64,000 nt of DNA from Clitoria ternatea. Its lineage: Eukaryota > Streptophyta > Magnoliopsida > Fabales > Fabaceae. A program made the translations under genes and the position numbers. Position 1 is the stretch's first letter. Each line of letters starts with the position of its first letter. The notes below the pieces were generated by a model. It did not search any database and had not been told where the DNA came from. It saw nothing but the letters and a program-made list of their open reading frames with translations. The DNA is taken from contig CM075674.1 in assembly GCA_037962975.1 (NCBI GenBank), forward strand, positions 91,652,501 to 91,716,500. Reading direction: 5' to 3'. Below, in pieces: positions 49,074 through 59,175 of this stretch.

Positions 49074-49803
49074 TGATCGGTCCTGAACCGGGGTCTAGAT
49101 ATCCGGACTCAAGTCAATCACAAATAGTATGCAAATACTGTGCTGAAGACCGGATGTATGAGTATCCGGTGTAAATATCCGTTGTCCTTGCGTGAGGAGA
49201 GCGGATTGGGCGTTCTGGAGATCCTTTACACCGACCTAACGCGTTGATGTGGGCGAATGGTGGTGTCACCTACAAAGATTCTCTGACGCTCAAGTCAGTG
49301 ATAATATTCCAAGTAAGGAATGTATTTCAGAGAGTAATCGTTTTTTAGATTAAGTTCCGAATCCCCTACTTCATTGATCAAGAGAGTTCATATACCTGAT
49401 TGGCTCGTTTTACGAGGACTCGTTAGTGGGGAAGCACTAACTTCCATTAGCATTATTTTATTGCACACTTACCAGTATGATTGGGTCAAGTGGCTATTTT
49501 ATATTGAGCATGGAGAGTATAGACTAGGATTAGGGAGCAAGTTGACCATCCCCGTGAGCAGAATTTGGCTTGTAGTGCTGGGGATTATTGATCGGTCCCT
49601 GTAGCAATGATTCTTGTCTTTTGCATAGTGACGTGTGTGTTATCCGGTGTCATGGTGTTATCCTGAACAACCGGTATAGGGAGAGCGCCTGATACAGAAT
49701 TACAGTCCGGATGTATACCGATGACACCGGTTACACGTTGATGTCTTGACAAAGACGTTGAAATATGTCTTGCAGATCGGATACCGGTATTGAGACCGGA
49801 TCA
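49074..49803 (-). repeat. 3' LTR of the large Tat element
   Basis: 730 bp. On the minus strand it starts TGATCCGGTCTC and ends CAGGACCGATCA. It is homologous to the LTRs at 19154 and 34310: shared blocks include CTTGAGCGTC, GGTGACACCACC, CGCCCACATCAACGCGT and AAGGATCTCCAG (compare 34924-35000). The frame at 49374-49604 lies inside it and is not believed. Confidence 0.88.
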
Positions 49804-49813
49804 TATGTCCCCT
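49804..49813 (-). other. Polypurine tract of the large Tat element
   Basis: AGGGGACATA on the minus strand directly precedes the 3' LTR start. The gag-only element has AGGGGACAAA at the same place. Confidence 0.85.
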
Positions 49814-50336
49814 AGCTTGTGTGAGGGACTGAGTGGTTGTTCACATAAGCTACTCAACCTGCGAGAGGTCTGAATATCGGTAGGCTTACGCGTATAACAG
49901 TTCCTTAGCATTTGTTATTATATTGCAAATAACCGTTCTTAAGTCAAAAGATCCGATGTGGTGATGTTATCACAACAGATTCAGACAAAGATTCGCTGTA
50001 TGAGAATTTCAAGAGTTTATTAGAATTGAAGGCTCTTGAAGTTCGCGTAACGACTGTAAAACGTGAATTGCGTCGCATGATTAGACATTAAATGCTTTTA
50101 ACCACGTGGGCGAGCAATTATTGCGTCTGAGATGGAAATCTCAATAACCGTCGATTAGGGCTTAACGGGCCTACATTTTTTGAAACTTTTGGGCCTAGTA
50201 GATAGGCCCTTCGTCGAATGGATATTGTTTTGGCGCCCATGAATTTGGAACGGTTGTGTCGTTTCACTTGTGAACCAACGCGTTTAGTTGAGAGCGTCAC
50301 AACTTCAAGAGGTGGTAACTGAGCCTTTTCATTTCC

Positions 50337-50344
50337 TATAAAAG
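50337..50344 (+). promoter_or_regulatory. TATA box candidate for antisense gene 1
   Basis: TATAAAAG lies about 440 bases upstream of the start codon at 50785 on the + strand, opposite to gag-pol. It suggests the antisense gene has its own promoter. There is no expression evidence. Confidence 0.4.
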
Positions 50345-50784
50345 AAACACTTAGTGGATTCTGGGTTCCACTCGTTTCTGATTTCTTAGCAACACTCTGC
50401 AAAAATTTCATAAGGAAGTTTGTCGCTTGTTCTACGAGATTTTTCTCAGTTTTCGTCCTTATCATCATCTGAGGTAACTTTCCCATGCTATTTTCATCTT
50501 GTTTTGGTATACTATTTTTGCTTGAAGAGAATGTGCTTTATTTAGGGGGAGATTAATTTCTCGTAACCCTAACAGTCATGGGGAAGAATCCTTATGATTC
50601 TTCCTAGGGCTGAGTCATGTCGCTCAGAAAGGGGATCTTACTCACTGTGGAAAGTGACTTTTCCCTTCTCAGAGTCGTCCTCTGATTATAGTCGCTTTTA
50701 AAAAATGAAGTGAGTAATGATTATCACCTTTCTGACGATATGATCTTTTATCGTAGATTAAAGAGTTCAGTCTAGGCGATTCAG

Positions 50785-53142
50785 ATGGCTGCTGGAGAAG
50801 GGACTTCCGGAGATAATACCATTCTGAAGACAACAGAAGGTCTTTACAGCGTTGCTGTTTCTAGGTTGAATTGGGAAGAACTTCAGGCTAAATGGCCTTT
50901 TTGTTGGGTAGCTAGTGAGTTTAAGAACTTGGCTTCCCGTCATGCAGACGAGGATGGACCCCGAATTCAACCAAGGTTCACGCTTCATGCAGAAGAAGAA
51001 ATGAAGAAGTGGTTTAGGGTATTTGCACCACTTCCTACAGAGCGGATATGCCATGCCGTACCCAATGACCGTTCTGTATACATGTACGATTTCATATTTC
51101 ATTACCTGGGAGTTCGTTTTCCCTTATCCAAGCTTCAGATGGGTGTGTTGAGGTTCTTAAACTGCGTACCCTCTCAACTTCATCCCAACGGTTGGGGCCT
51201 CATCCGTGCTCTGGAGGTTCTGGGGGATCATTTCAACTTCACGCCCACAGTAGCGATGCTGTTTTATTACACTCAAGTAGTTCGGAGGGCTAACAAGCAG
51301 GGCGGTATTGGCCTAGTGACACTCCGAACTCTCTGTTCTTTTGTAAACTTTGAGTCTTACACCGATTCGGCCAAAGTCGATGGAAAATCATTTAAATCCT
51401 ACTTTACTCGGATATCTGTTAGGAAGAAGAAACCAATCTTTTGGAGGGATGAAGATGGTCTTAACAGATTTCCTTTGAGTTGGACCCATAAACATTTTCT
51501 TTTAAACTCCCAAGCATATTATGCTGATCAATCCGAGCTATCCCCTGAATCGTCGAAAGTGTTGTTCGCACTTGAAGCGCACACTACACGCTCTAAAGTA
51601 TTTTCGTGTAGGCGTCTTTTAAGTAGTTCAAGCGGAGTCCGGGATGAATATCTACGTAATTCTCGTTTTATTTCTCTTTTTCTCCTTTGCCAAATGTATC
51701 GAGCATTTCATGGTTGTCAATATCTTGTGTTTGTGCATGCAGGTGAGATAGAACAAGAATCTCCGGAGATGAATAAGTTAAAGGGATTTAAAGCGGTAGG
51801 TAAATCCATAGCCCACGAAAATGAAATTCAGGCCAAGCCCTCTGCAAGGGATCATCCTGAATTGATCATCCTGACTTCGGATGTTGAAGGGGAGATTCCG
51901 CTGGTGAAGGGCGGTTCAACCAGTGTTGGCGCAGCTACGGGTCAGCCCCCAGTAACTGAGAGGAGGAGAAAAATCAAGAATGATTCTTTCGGGGGTCCGT
52001 CGAAGAAACGTAAAACTCCAGAAGGTAAGGCTGTAGAAACCTCGGATGCAACTGATGTTTCCTCCGGACTCCATAAGGGGATTGCTGCCGGAGTTCCTAG
52101 GCCTGATCCGATCTCCTACCCAACAACTTCATTCCTTACCCCCTTCCTCTCATATCGGGGAGCGACCCCAACGATTCTTCCTCAACCGATGTATGAACTC
52201 CGGCCCACGCTTAACACTAAAGAAATTAAGGAAGCGTGTGAGGCTGGAAAATGGCAGTTAGCAGAACTGACTGGAATGCTTCACTTGTTCAGTTTGTTAG
52301 CTGACAATGTTGATAAAGTTGATGAGCTGAGTGATAAATTAGAACAGCTCAACCTCTCGTCAGGGAAGGATAAAGCCACTATAAAATTAATGGAAGACCG
52401 TCTTGCCAAGTCTAAAGAGTTCGGGGATATTATGAACAAAGAGAACCTTAAGCTTAAAGGTATTCTCAAAGACTTGGAAGATAAATTGGAGGAAACGCTT
52501 AACAAATCAAAGGAAGAACTCCGTAACAGCCAGGCTAAGCAGGTTGAGCTCGAGGATAAGAGCAAAGTTGCTGCTGAGGAGTGGTCCCGAAAGGAGAAGA
52601 GGCTCCTTCTTGAGATCGAGGGACTGAAGGCTGGGAGAATGGAATCTGGAGGATCGAGTGGGGAGCTATCGAGGTTGCGGGAAGAATTGGCTATAGTGAA
52701 AGCTGAGAAGCAGGAAGCTATTGATATATGCAACCAGGCGGTTGAAGAATCCTTCGGCCTAGCTATACGCCAAGTTTTCTACCGCAACCCCACTGTGAAA
52801 CTTAGCCTCTATGGAATGGATCCGTTCTATGAATTCCATGGAGGAAAGTTGGTCACCGTGGTTGATGGTCGTCATGAAGATCCTCCGACGTCCTTGTACG
52901 GTTTGCCTCCTCTTCCTGAGGGTCAAACTATGGGACCGGATTACGTTCTTCCTACGTCTGAGGTCGCTTCATCTGCGGAAGGAACTGAGGCTCCCGGAGG
53001 GGGAATTCCTGAGGAAATCCCAAAGGAAGGGACACAAGAGCTTGTAGCTAAGAAGCACAGAAAGCTGAAGAGCAAATTCCTCCTCCGTAGTCTTACTTTA
53101 TTTATATGTAGAGTTGTGTTCCGGGATCAACTCCGGTTTTGA
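50785..53142 (+). CDS. Antisense accessory gene 1 of the Tat element (gypsy-type transposon protein, Transposase_28-like)
   Basis: Function is unknown. Likely exons are 50785-51655 and 51743-53142 (intron GTAATT..CAG, 87 bp), giving 756 residues; unspliced it is also open (785). Residues about 20-250 form a globular domain (WPFCWVASEF, APLPTERICH, then SQLHPNGWGLIRALEVLGDHF). The QLHPNGW core is typical of the plant family called putative gypsy-type transposon domain (Transposase_28). A Lys/Pro-rich linker follows, then a long coiled coil (about 490-640). A conserved end has ESFGLAIRQVFYRNP and DPFYEFHGGKLV. It is a paralogue of antisense gene 2. Upstream, a frame resembling gene 2's N-terminus (LSDDMIFYRR) is separated by a TAG at 50773-50775, so gene 1 seems N-truncated. 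Its last residues read through sequence that is 3' UTR in gene 2. AATAAA at 53171-53176 is a possible poly(A) signal. Confidence 0.85.
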   Translation: MAAGEGTSGDNTILKTTEGLYSVAVSRLNWEELQAKWPFCWVASEFKNLASRHADEDGPRIQPRFTLHAEEEMKKWFRVFAPLPTERICHAVPNDRSVYMYDFIFHYLGVRFPLSKLQMGVLRFLNCVPSQLHPNGWGLIRALEVLGDHFNFTPTVAMLFYYTQVVRRANKQGGIGLVTLRTLCSFVNFESYTDSAKVDGKSFKSYFTRISVRKKKPIFWRDEDGLNRFPLSWTHKHFLLNSQAYYADQSELSPESSKVLFALEAHTTRSKVFSCRRLLSSSSGVRDEYLRNSRFISLFLLCQMYRAFHGCQYLVFVHAGEIEQESPEMNKLKGFKAVGKSIAHENEIQAKPSARDHPELIILTSDVEGEIPLVKGGSTSVGAATGQPPVTERRRKIKNDSFGGPSKKRKTPEGKAVETSDATDVSSGLHKGIAAGVPRPDPISYPTTSFLTPFLSYRGATPTILPQPMYELRPTLNTKEIKEACEAGKWQLAELTGMLHLFSLLADNVDKVDELSDKLEQLNLSSGKDKATIKLMEDRLAKSKEFGDIMNKENLKLKGILKDLEDKLEETLNKSKEELRNSQAKQVELEDKSKVAAEEWSRKEKRLLLEIEGLKAGRMESGGSSGELSRLREELAIVKAEKQEAIDICNQAVEESFGLAIRQVFYRNPTVKLSLYGMDPFYEFHGGKLVTVVDGRHEDPPTSLYGLPPLPEGQTMGPDYVLPTSEVASSAEGTEAPGGGIPEEIPKEGTQELVAKKHRKLKSKFLLRSLTLFICRVVFRDQLRF

Positions 53143-53589
53143 ACAGTTATGTGTAATTTCGTTTTTCATGAATAAAATTCATTTAAGAAATTTGTCTTCA
53201 ACATTTCATGCATATATGTCATTTAAGTCGTTGTTAATCCGTTCTATATGATTAACCTTGAGGTTGAACTCAAATAATTGCCTCGGAAGATTAAACAACA
53301 AATGAATTTAGAACGGAGAAATATATACATGTCCCCAAGTGTATGTTAAGAAAAGGGTGCCTGTCTTTAGGGCATGATCCTTAATTCTTTTGGGGAAAGG
53401 AGGAGCCGATCCGTCGTTTAGTAAAATAGTGTAACAGGACGGATGACTGTTCTTAATCCGTGTTATCCTCACTGGAGAATCAATGTCGTCCATTGTAAGA
53501 ATATTGTTCCAAGTTTGGGGAACTGCAAAGGTGTAAGAAAATGGTGTTTGAGTCTTCCATCATAAGGATGATGATGGGAGTTTGTTTAG

Positions 53590-53912
53590 CCAGGAGTTAC
53601 GTCATTGTACCACAGAGTAGGTGATAAAGAGTATCCGTCCTGGGAGAATACCACTTGAGAGCGAAAGCGCGGATTAACTTTCAAAATCTTCCATCATAAG
53701 AATGATGATGGGGATTGTTCGTACCAGGAGTTACATCATCAGATCACCTAATAGGTGATTGAGATCATCCGTCCTGGGGATATGTACGGCGCCAGGAGTT
53801 ACATCGTCAGATCACAGAATATGTGATTGAGATCATCCATCCTGGAAAAGTTCACATCGTCAGGAGTTACATCATCAGATCACATAATAGGTGATTGAGA
53901 TCATCCGTCCTG
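53590..53912. repeat. Four hairpin repeats between the antisense genes
   Basis: Units at 53590-53643, 53724-53777, 53792-53845 and 53861-53912. Each is about 54 bp with an outer stem (CCAGGA..TCCTGG, or CAGGA..TCCTG in the last), conserved strands GAGTTACATCATCAG and GAGATCATCCGTCC, and an inner stem. The inner stem is ATCACCTA..TAGGTGAT in unit 2, ATCACA..TGTGAT in unit 3, and imperfect in units 1 and 4. Related units lie at 58487-58629. Confidence 0.85.
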
Positions 53913-53945
53913 GGGACGTTTTTTCAATCGCAGGAGTACGGATTG

Positions 53946-54654
53946 AGATGAATGATTCTCAATCGTACGGATTGAGTGTTCAATTTTCATATCCGAAATT
54001 GGATTTCAGTAGTACTCTACTAGCCCCCTAGCTTATGTGAGGGATTAGTAGATTTGCTCATATAAGCTATACCGATCGTACTGTTGTGTAAATATCCGCT
54101 CTTGTAACAAGGTTCCGTTATGATGAAACTCTTGAGGGCGGATTCAAACAATGAGAATCTCAGAAGTTTATTGAATTTTGTAACCCTTGGTATTCGAGTA
54201 ATGGTGGCCACGTTTCTCATGATTGGACATTTAATGCCTTTACTCACGTGGGCGAGCCATTATTGCATTAAATGCGTATGTCTTAATAACCGTCACACAG
54301 GAACTTGATGGGCCTAGAATTTGGATTTAATAGGCCCATTTAGAAGGCTCTGTGACGAAACTATGGCATTTTCACGCCTTTGGGTTCAAAACGACTATTT
54401 TGATCCGCAAAAAGGGAGAGTCGTTTGAGAGTAAACGACAGGTTGCTTGAATCGGTATTTGAGAGCTTTCATGCCCTAAAAAATACATATTTGGCAATTC
54501 CAGTAATCACTTCTTCTTGCTCCCTTGACGAAACCCTGCAAAAGTTTTGAGAAGATCTTCGTGTTTGCCTCTGTGAATTTTGATTCACTATCCTCCTTCA
54601 TCCTTAGGTAACCATTTTCGTTCGACTTTTCGTATCTTCTTTCAGTATCTGTAA
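53946..54654 (+). other. Upstream region of antisense gene 2, duplicated from that of gene 1
   Basis: Similar to about 49806-50480 in order and content: CCCCTAGCTTATGTGAGGGA here against CCCCTAGCTTGTGTGAGGGA, CACGTGGGCGAGC, TTATTGC, AATAACCGTC and GATGGGCCTA blocks. The duplication therefore includes sequence right next to the 3' LTR, and a second polypurine-like AGGGGGCTAG (minus strand) sits at about 54021-54030. No gene is seen here. Confidence 0.6.
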
Positions 54655-57217
54655 ATGTCTAGGAGAGGTTTTAGCTCTAGGGGAAGAGGAGGAAGGGCCT
54701 CAACTCGAAATCCCTCAGTTCGTGGTGGGAGGATCCCAGTGGTCTTCCAATCGAAGCCACTATATTCAGAGAGGGAGGCGTCACCGTATCAGAGGCGAAG
54801 GGTGATAATACCCTCTTCAGAATCCTCCTCTAGTGAGAGTGCTGAGAGTGCTGATTTGTACCTCTCTGATGATGTGGATTTTTACCGCAGCGTAAAAGCT
54901 TTTACGATGGCAGTAAAGAAGACGACTGGAGGAAGAACATCTGGTGGTGAAGCACCCTTTCAACAATACATAATGAAGACAGCTTCCGGATTGTGCAATG
55001 TAGTTGCACACCGGATTGATTGGGTGAAATTCCAACAGAAGCGTCCATTCAGCTGGGTGGCTGAGGAATTTCGTGAAACACCGTCCGTTCACGCTCGGGA
55101 GGACGGAGCAGAGTTAGAGCCGCGCTTTACATTCTTCAAGAAGGAGGAGTGCAGGTTTCAATTTATGGTGTTTGCTCCGCTTCCAACAGAACGGATATGT
55201 CATACACCGGACGAAAGGTCCATATATATGTATGACTTTCTGTTTCTGAATCTAGGTGTGCGCCTCTCCTTCATGAAGTTTCAGATGGGGGTTCTGAGAT
55301 TTTTGGACTGCGCCCCTTCACAGCTTCACCCCAACGGATGGGGGTTGGTCCGTTCTCTTGAAGTGCTTGGGGAGCACTTCAACTTTAAACCGACGGTGGC
55401 TATGCTCTTCTATTTCTCCCAAGTGGTCCGTCGTGTGAATAAGGAGAAGGGGGGAGTGAGTTTGATAACCCTCCGGACTCTCTCCAAGATCATCAACTTT
55501 GAGTCTTACACTGACTCCGCCAAAGTTGATGGTCGTTCTTTCAAATCTTACTTTACGAAGATCAGTGTCCAGCCTAACGAACCAGTTTTTTGGTTAACTG
55601 AAGATGGGATTCCGAAATTTCCTGTAGCCTGGACGCATGAGCATTTCTTATTAACCTCCCAGGCGTATTACACTGAGGAAGATGAATTGAGCCCATCTTC
55701 GATTTCTGTTCTTTCCGCTCTTCAGTCATATACCGCCTCGCATAAATTTTTCTCCTGCAGGCGTTTGCTACGGTCAAAGTCTACCCGCGAGGAATATTTA
55801 CGTAATTTTCCTGCCATTTTTCATGCTTTTATATATCATGCTTCGAAATCTTCGATCTCTAATTGTGTTATTTGGTTTTGCAGTTGAAATCGAGACGAAG
55901 TCACCAGAGATGAATAAGTTGAAAGGGCTCAAAGCTGGAGAGAGCTCCGTTGCGGCTGAAAATGACATTCAGGCAAAACGGAATTCTAAGAAGGCTACCG
56001 CTGAGACCATAATACTGACTTCGTCTGCTGGTGACGATATTCCCTTGCTAGAGGGTGGATCTGAGAAACCGACCCCTGATGTGGTGGTTAAGAAGGGCGG
56101 AGAGAAAAGGAAAAAGGCAAAAATTGATTCCTGCAGGACCTCGAAACCTCAACCTTCTCCCAAGAAACCAAAAACTTCGAAAGGGGCTACTGATCTGGAG
56201 CCTTCTAAGGGAAAGAAAGTGGAAGGGCATACTCCGGATGCCCCAGGCAACGTGATTACTTTTGGTGCAAAACCAATAACAACTTACTTTGCACCTAAAG
56301 CTCCCTGCCCTCCTGAAGGTAATTCCGGTCTTGCTCAATACCTTGTATATGAGGGTTCTGTTCCTGAGAGTATTCCTGAATCTCCGTACAAGCTGAAGCC
56401 TTCATTGGAGAGCAGAGAAGTAATCAAAGCTTGCGATGCCGGACAGAAGCACTTGGCAGAGTTATCCGGTCTTCTGAAGTCGGTTCGCAAGCTTTCAGAA
56501 GACAATGAAAGGCTCAGTTCATTGGTTGGCAAGGTTAACGACCTCAGCATTGCTGCTGCTAAGGATAAGGCAAACATCCTCTGTTTAGAAAGTAGATTAG
56601 AGGCTTCCAAAGAGGAAGGGTACAAAAAGGATGAGGAAATTGCCAGACTGAAGTATCTTGTCAATGAGCTGGAAGTCCAAGTACTTGACCAGAAGAAAAT
56701 CAATTCCGACCTCCATGCCAGCTTTTGTACGGAGAAGGAACGTTCTTCGAAGCTGGGAGAAGAGCTGAAGGAGGCTAAGATTGTCTATTCTCAAGGAGCA
56801 GAAGATTGGTCGTGTAAGGAGAAAGAGCTGCTCTTAAAGTTGGCGGATTCGACTGACAAAGTCAAAACCTTGAAAGCAGAATTGGCTGAGGCTGTAGATA
56901 TGTGTGATCAAGCAGTCAAGGAATCTTTCGGGTTGGCTGTTCGTCAAGTTCAATACCGGAATCCCAAAGTAGAACTTAATTTGAATGGTATAGATCCGTT
57001 CTATGAGTTTCACCAAGGGAAACTGGTGGCCGTTGTTAAAGACCGTCATGAGGATCCGCCTAACACCCCGTACAAGTTTGCTCCTCTACCTGAAGGCCAA
57101 TCAATGGGACCTTCTCTTCTGAAGCTTAGAAGTGAAGGAACCAGCTCTGGTGCTAATGAAGGCAAGGTCGGAGGTAAAGGCAAAGGGAAGGAAGGAGATA
57201 CAAGTCAGAAGAAATAA
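54655..57217 (+). CDS. Antisense accessory gene 2 of the Tat element (gypsy-type transposon protein, Transposase_28-like)
   Basis: Function is unknown. Exons are 54655-55801 and 55884-57217; the 82-bp intron (GTAATT..TTGCAG) is needed to keep the frame, giving 826 residues. Residues 1-30 are Arg/Gly/Ser-rich (MSRRGFSSRGRGGRAS). A Ser/Glu-rich stretch follows (about 60-80). The globular domain (about 100-380) has RPFSWVAEEF, APLPTERICH and SQLHPNGWGLVRSLEVLGEHF. The intron lies at the same place as in gene 1, after EEYL/DEYL. Then come a basic linker with KKPKTSKG, a coiled coil (about 570-730) and the conserved end ESFGLAVRQVQYRNP..DPFYEFHQGKLVAVV. It looks complete and is probably the better model of the pair. 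Nuclear or particle location cannot be judged. AATAAA at 57318-57323 is a possible poly(A) signal. Extra antisense ORFs between pol and 3' LTR are known in the Tat clade; two in tandem is unusual as far as I know. Confidence 0.88.
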
Positions 57218-57359
57218 TGCCTTCCCTGTCTTTGTCTTTATTGATTCAAATTCGCTGTGTTCCGGGATCAGCTCCGGATTACTAAACGAATTTCTTCATG
57301 TAATCTTCCATTTGATTAATAAAAGAACCATTTGCCTTTATATGCTTATTTAGTTGAAA

Positions 57360-58079
57360 ATAACTTTAATAGAAGGATTACATGTGTATTGAATCATTCC
57401 GGATTTTTACATGCGGGATGAAGAACGGATAGAGGCATATAGCTATCGTTTTTCATGTATAGGCGTTTTGATAGCCAAAGACTTGATTTGACAGAAAAGA
57501 TAGAGTATCTTTTTGTCAAGTATGAACAATTTGATATAAAAGCCTGGTAGAAAGCGTATCTTGCTTCTTGAAAATCAGGCCTTTTGGTCGTAAATAACAT
57601 AGTATGGATTGCTGTTGTGAGTGAAAATGCTATTGTCATGAGAACGGCTTGAAAAGTTAATTCTTGAGGGGAAATGATTGTGAGAACGTTTCACTAAGAG
57701 TTCGTTCCCCAAAATATTCGTTAAACTGCTGATACTGTCCCCCAGTATTATTGGGTGATCAGTACCTTGAACAAACTCTGAGTGATACTTCATGTGAGAG
57801 TTCTTAAGAGTGAGGACTTCGAGTAGAAATCCTTTTGTTTGATAATTCCGAATGTAAATATTTCCGACTGAAAGGTTTCGGGTGAATATGCCTAAGATTG
57901 TGGCGTACCCGAATGAATTGTTTTTGGGTCAGAGTTCATGAGTCAGGTTTTAATTGAGCATTTCTGACTGAAGAATTAATGATTCAGAATTTAAAGCTAT
58001 AAAACTCCCAGATAAGGAACTTCAAAAGAGAGTATTAATTTGGAGTTCAGTATAACTTACTTGTATTTGGAGTTCGGTT
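57360..58079. other. Non-coding spacer between antisense gene 2 and the repeat block
   Basis: No gene is seen. From about 57780 on, short degenerate phrases (ATTCCGAATG, TTTCCGACTG, TTCGGGTG) resemble the motif-rich 3' region of the gag-only element (33331-34299) read on the other strand. Confidence 0.5.
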
Positions 58080-58480
58080 TAACCCTACAATCCACTCGTT
58101 TAATCGGTCTTTGGTTTTACCCATTGACGATTCTTCACCGACGTTCGGTCAATCCTACTAGTCGTACTCAGAGTTCGGTTTAATCCTACAATCCGAGCCT
58201 TCAACACGGGGTTCAAATCAGGGCTAATCCTGAACCTACTGCGCTCGTTACTTGGGGTTCAGCGTGGTCTTGAAGAAGAACCAGCTTACTGCGCCTAAGC
58301 CTTCAATATGGTGTTGGGTTTTACCCTTTTACCGTTCTTGGAATGGGGTTCGGTTCAATCCTACAACCCATTTCCTGAGGTTCGGTTTAATCCTATAGCC
58401 CAGGTCTTCACCGGTGTTCAGCCAAACTTACTAACCGTACCCAGAGTTCGGTTTAATCCTACAATCTGGGCCTTCAGTTT
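58080..58480 (-). repeat. GGTTTAATCCTACA tandem repeat block of the large Tat element
   Basis: Phrases GTTCGGTTTAATCCTAC, GTTTTACCC and CCCATTTCCTGAGGTTCGG repeat about every 60-70 bp. This is the inverse of the block at 32640-33330, as expected since the two elements lie on opposite strands. The frame at 58308-58526 is made of these repeats. Confidence 0.85.
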
Positions 58481-58486
58481 CTTACA

Positions 58487-58629
58487 CATACTCGAGGAGT
58501 TACATCGTCAATTACAGAATGGGTAATTGAGATCATCCGTCCTGAGTATGCTCTTGTACGCTGCACATGTTCGAGGAGTTACATCGTCAACTACGGAATA
58601 GGTAGTTAAGATTATCCGTCCTGAACATG
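58487..58629. repeat. Two hairpin repeats beside integrase
   Basis: Units at 58487-58550 and 58566-58629, 79 bp apart. Outer stems are CATACTC(G)AGGA..TCCTGAGTATG in the first and CATGTTC(G)AGGA..TCCTGAACATG in the second. Inner stems are CAATTAC..GTAATTG and AACTAC..GTAGTT. The strands between stems (GTTACATCGTC, ATCCG) are conserved with the units at 53590-53912. Confidence 0.88.
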
Positions 58630-58809
58630 CTTCTGTACGCCGGATAAACTGAAAATCACAGCATAAGAAAAACTTGGAAATAGTTAAATTGTTGTATGAG
58701 ATTCTTATTAAATCAAAAATAAGAATTACAATGAAAGCATAGCCGGGAAAATAATTTCTCCAGTATTCAGTTTAAAATGAGGATAGGAGAGTATGTATCG
58801 TTCCAGCAG

Positions 58810-59175
58810 CTAGCTATAATAGACGCGTAAGTTTTGGGTGTTCCACTTATTTCGGATTGGAGTGCCATCAAGGTTCTCAAGGCGGTAAGAGCCTTTGCCA
58901 GCAACCTCGGATACCCTGTATGGGCCTTCCCAGTTTAGGGCTAGTTTGCCTTGATGAGCGAATTTGTTCCCTACACTTGCTTTCCTCAAAACCAAATCTC
59001 CAACGTTGAAAGTCCTTGATTGAACTCGTTTGTTGTATCGGAGAGCAACTTTGGCTTTGATAGCCTGATCTCTGATGAATGCATCTTCTCTGAGTTCTTG
59101 TATGACATCCATTTCTGACGCCAAGTTAGCGTTATTGTTGTCTTCAGAGAAGTATTTGACCCTTGTGGAAGCAAT
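58810..59175 (-). pseudogene. pol: C-terminal end of Tat integrase, beyond an in-frame stop
   Basis: In the same frame as the polyprotein and directly after its TAA at 59176-59178. It reads from IASTRVKYFSED to NLRVYYS and stops at 58810. It contains the usual integrase tail (RTFNVGDLVLRKA, KLALNWEGPYRV, GSYRLENLDG). It appears to be the rest of integrase cut off by one stop codon. Confidence 0.88.
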
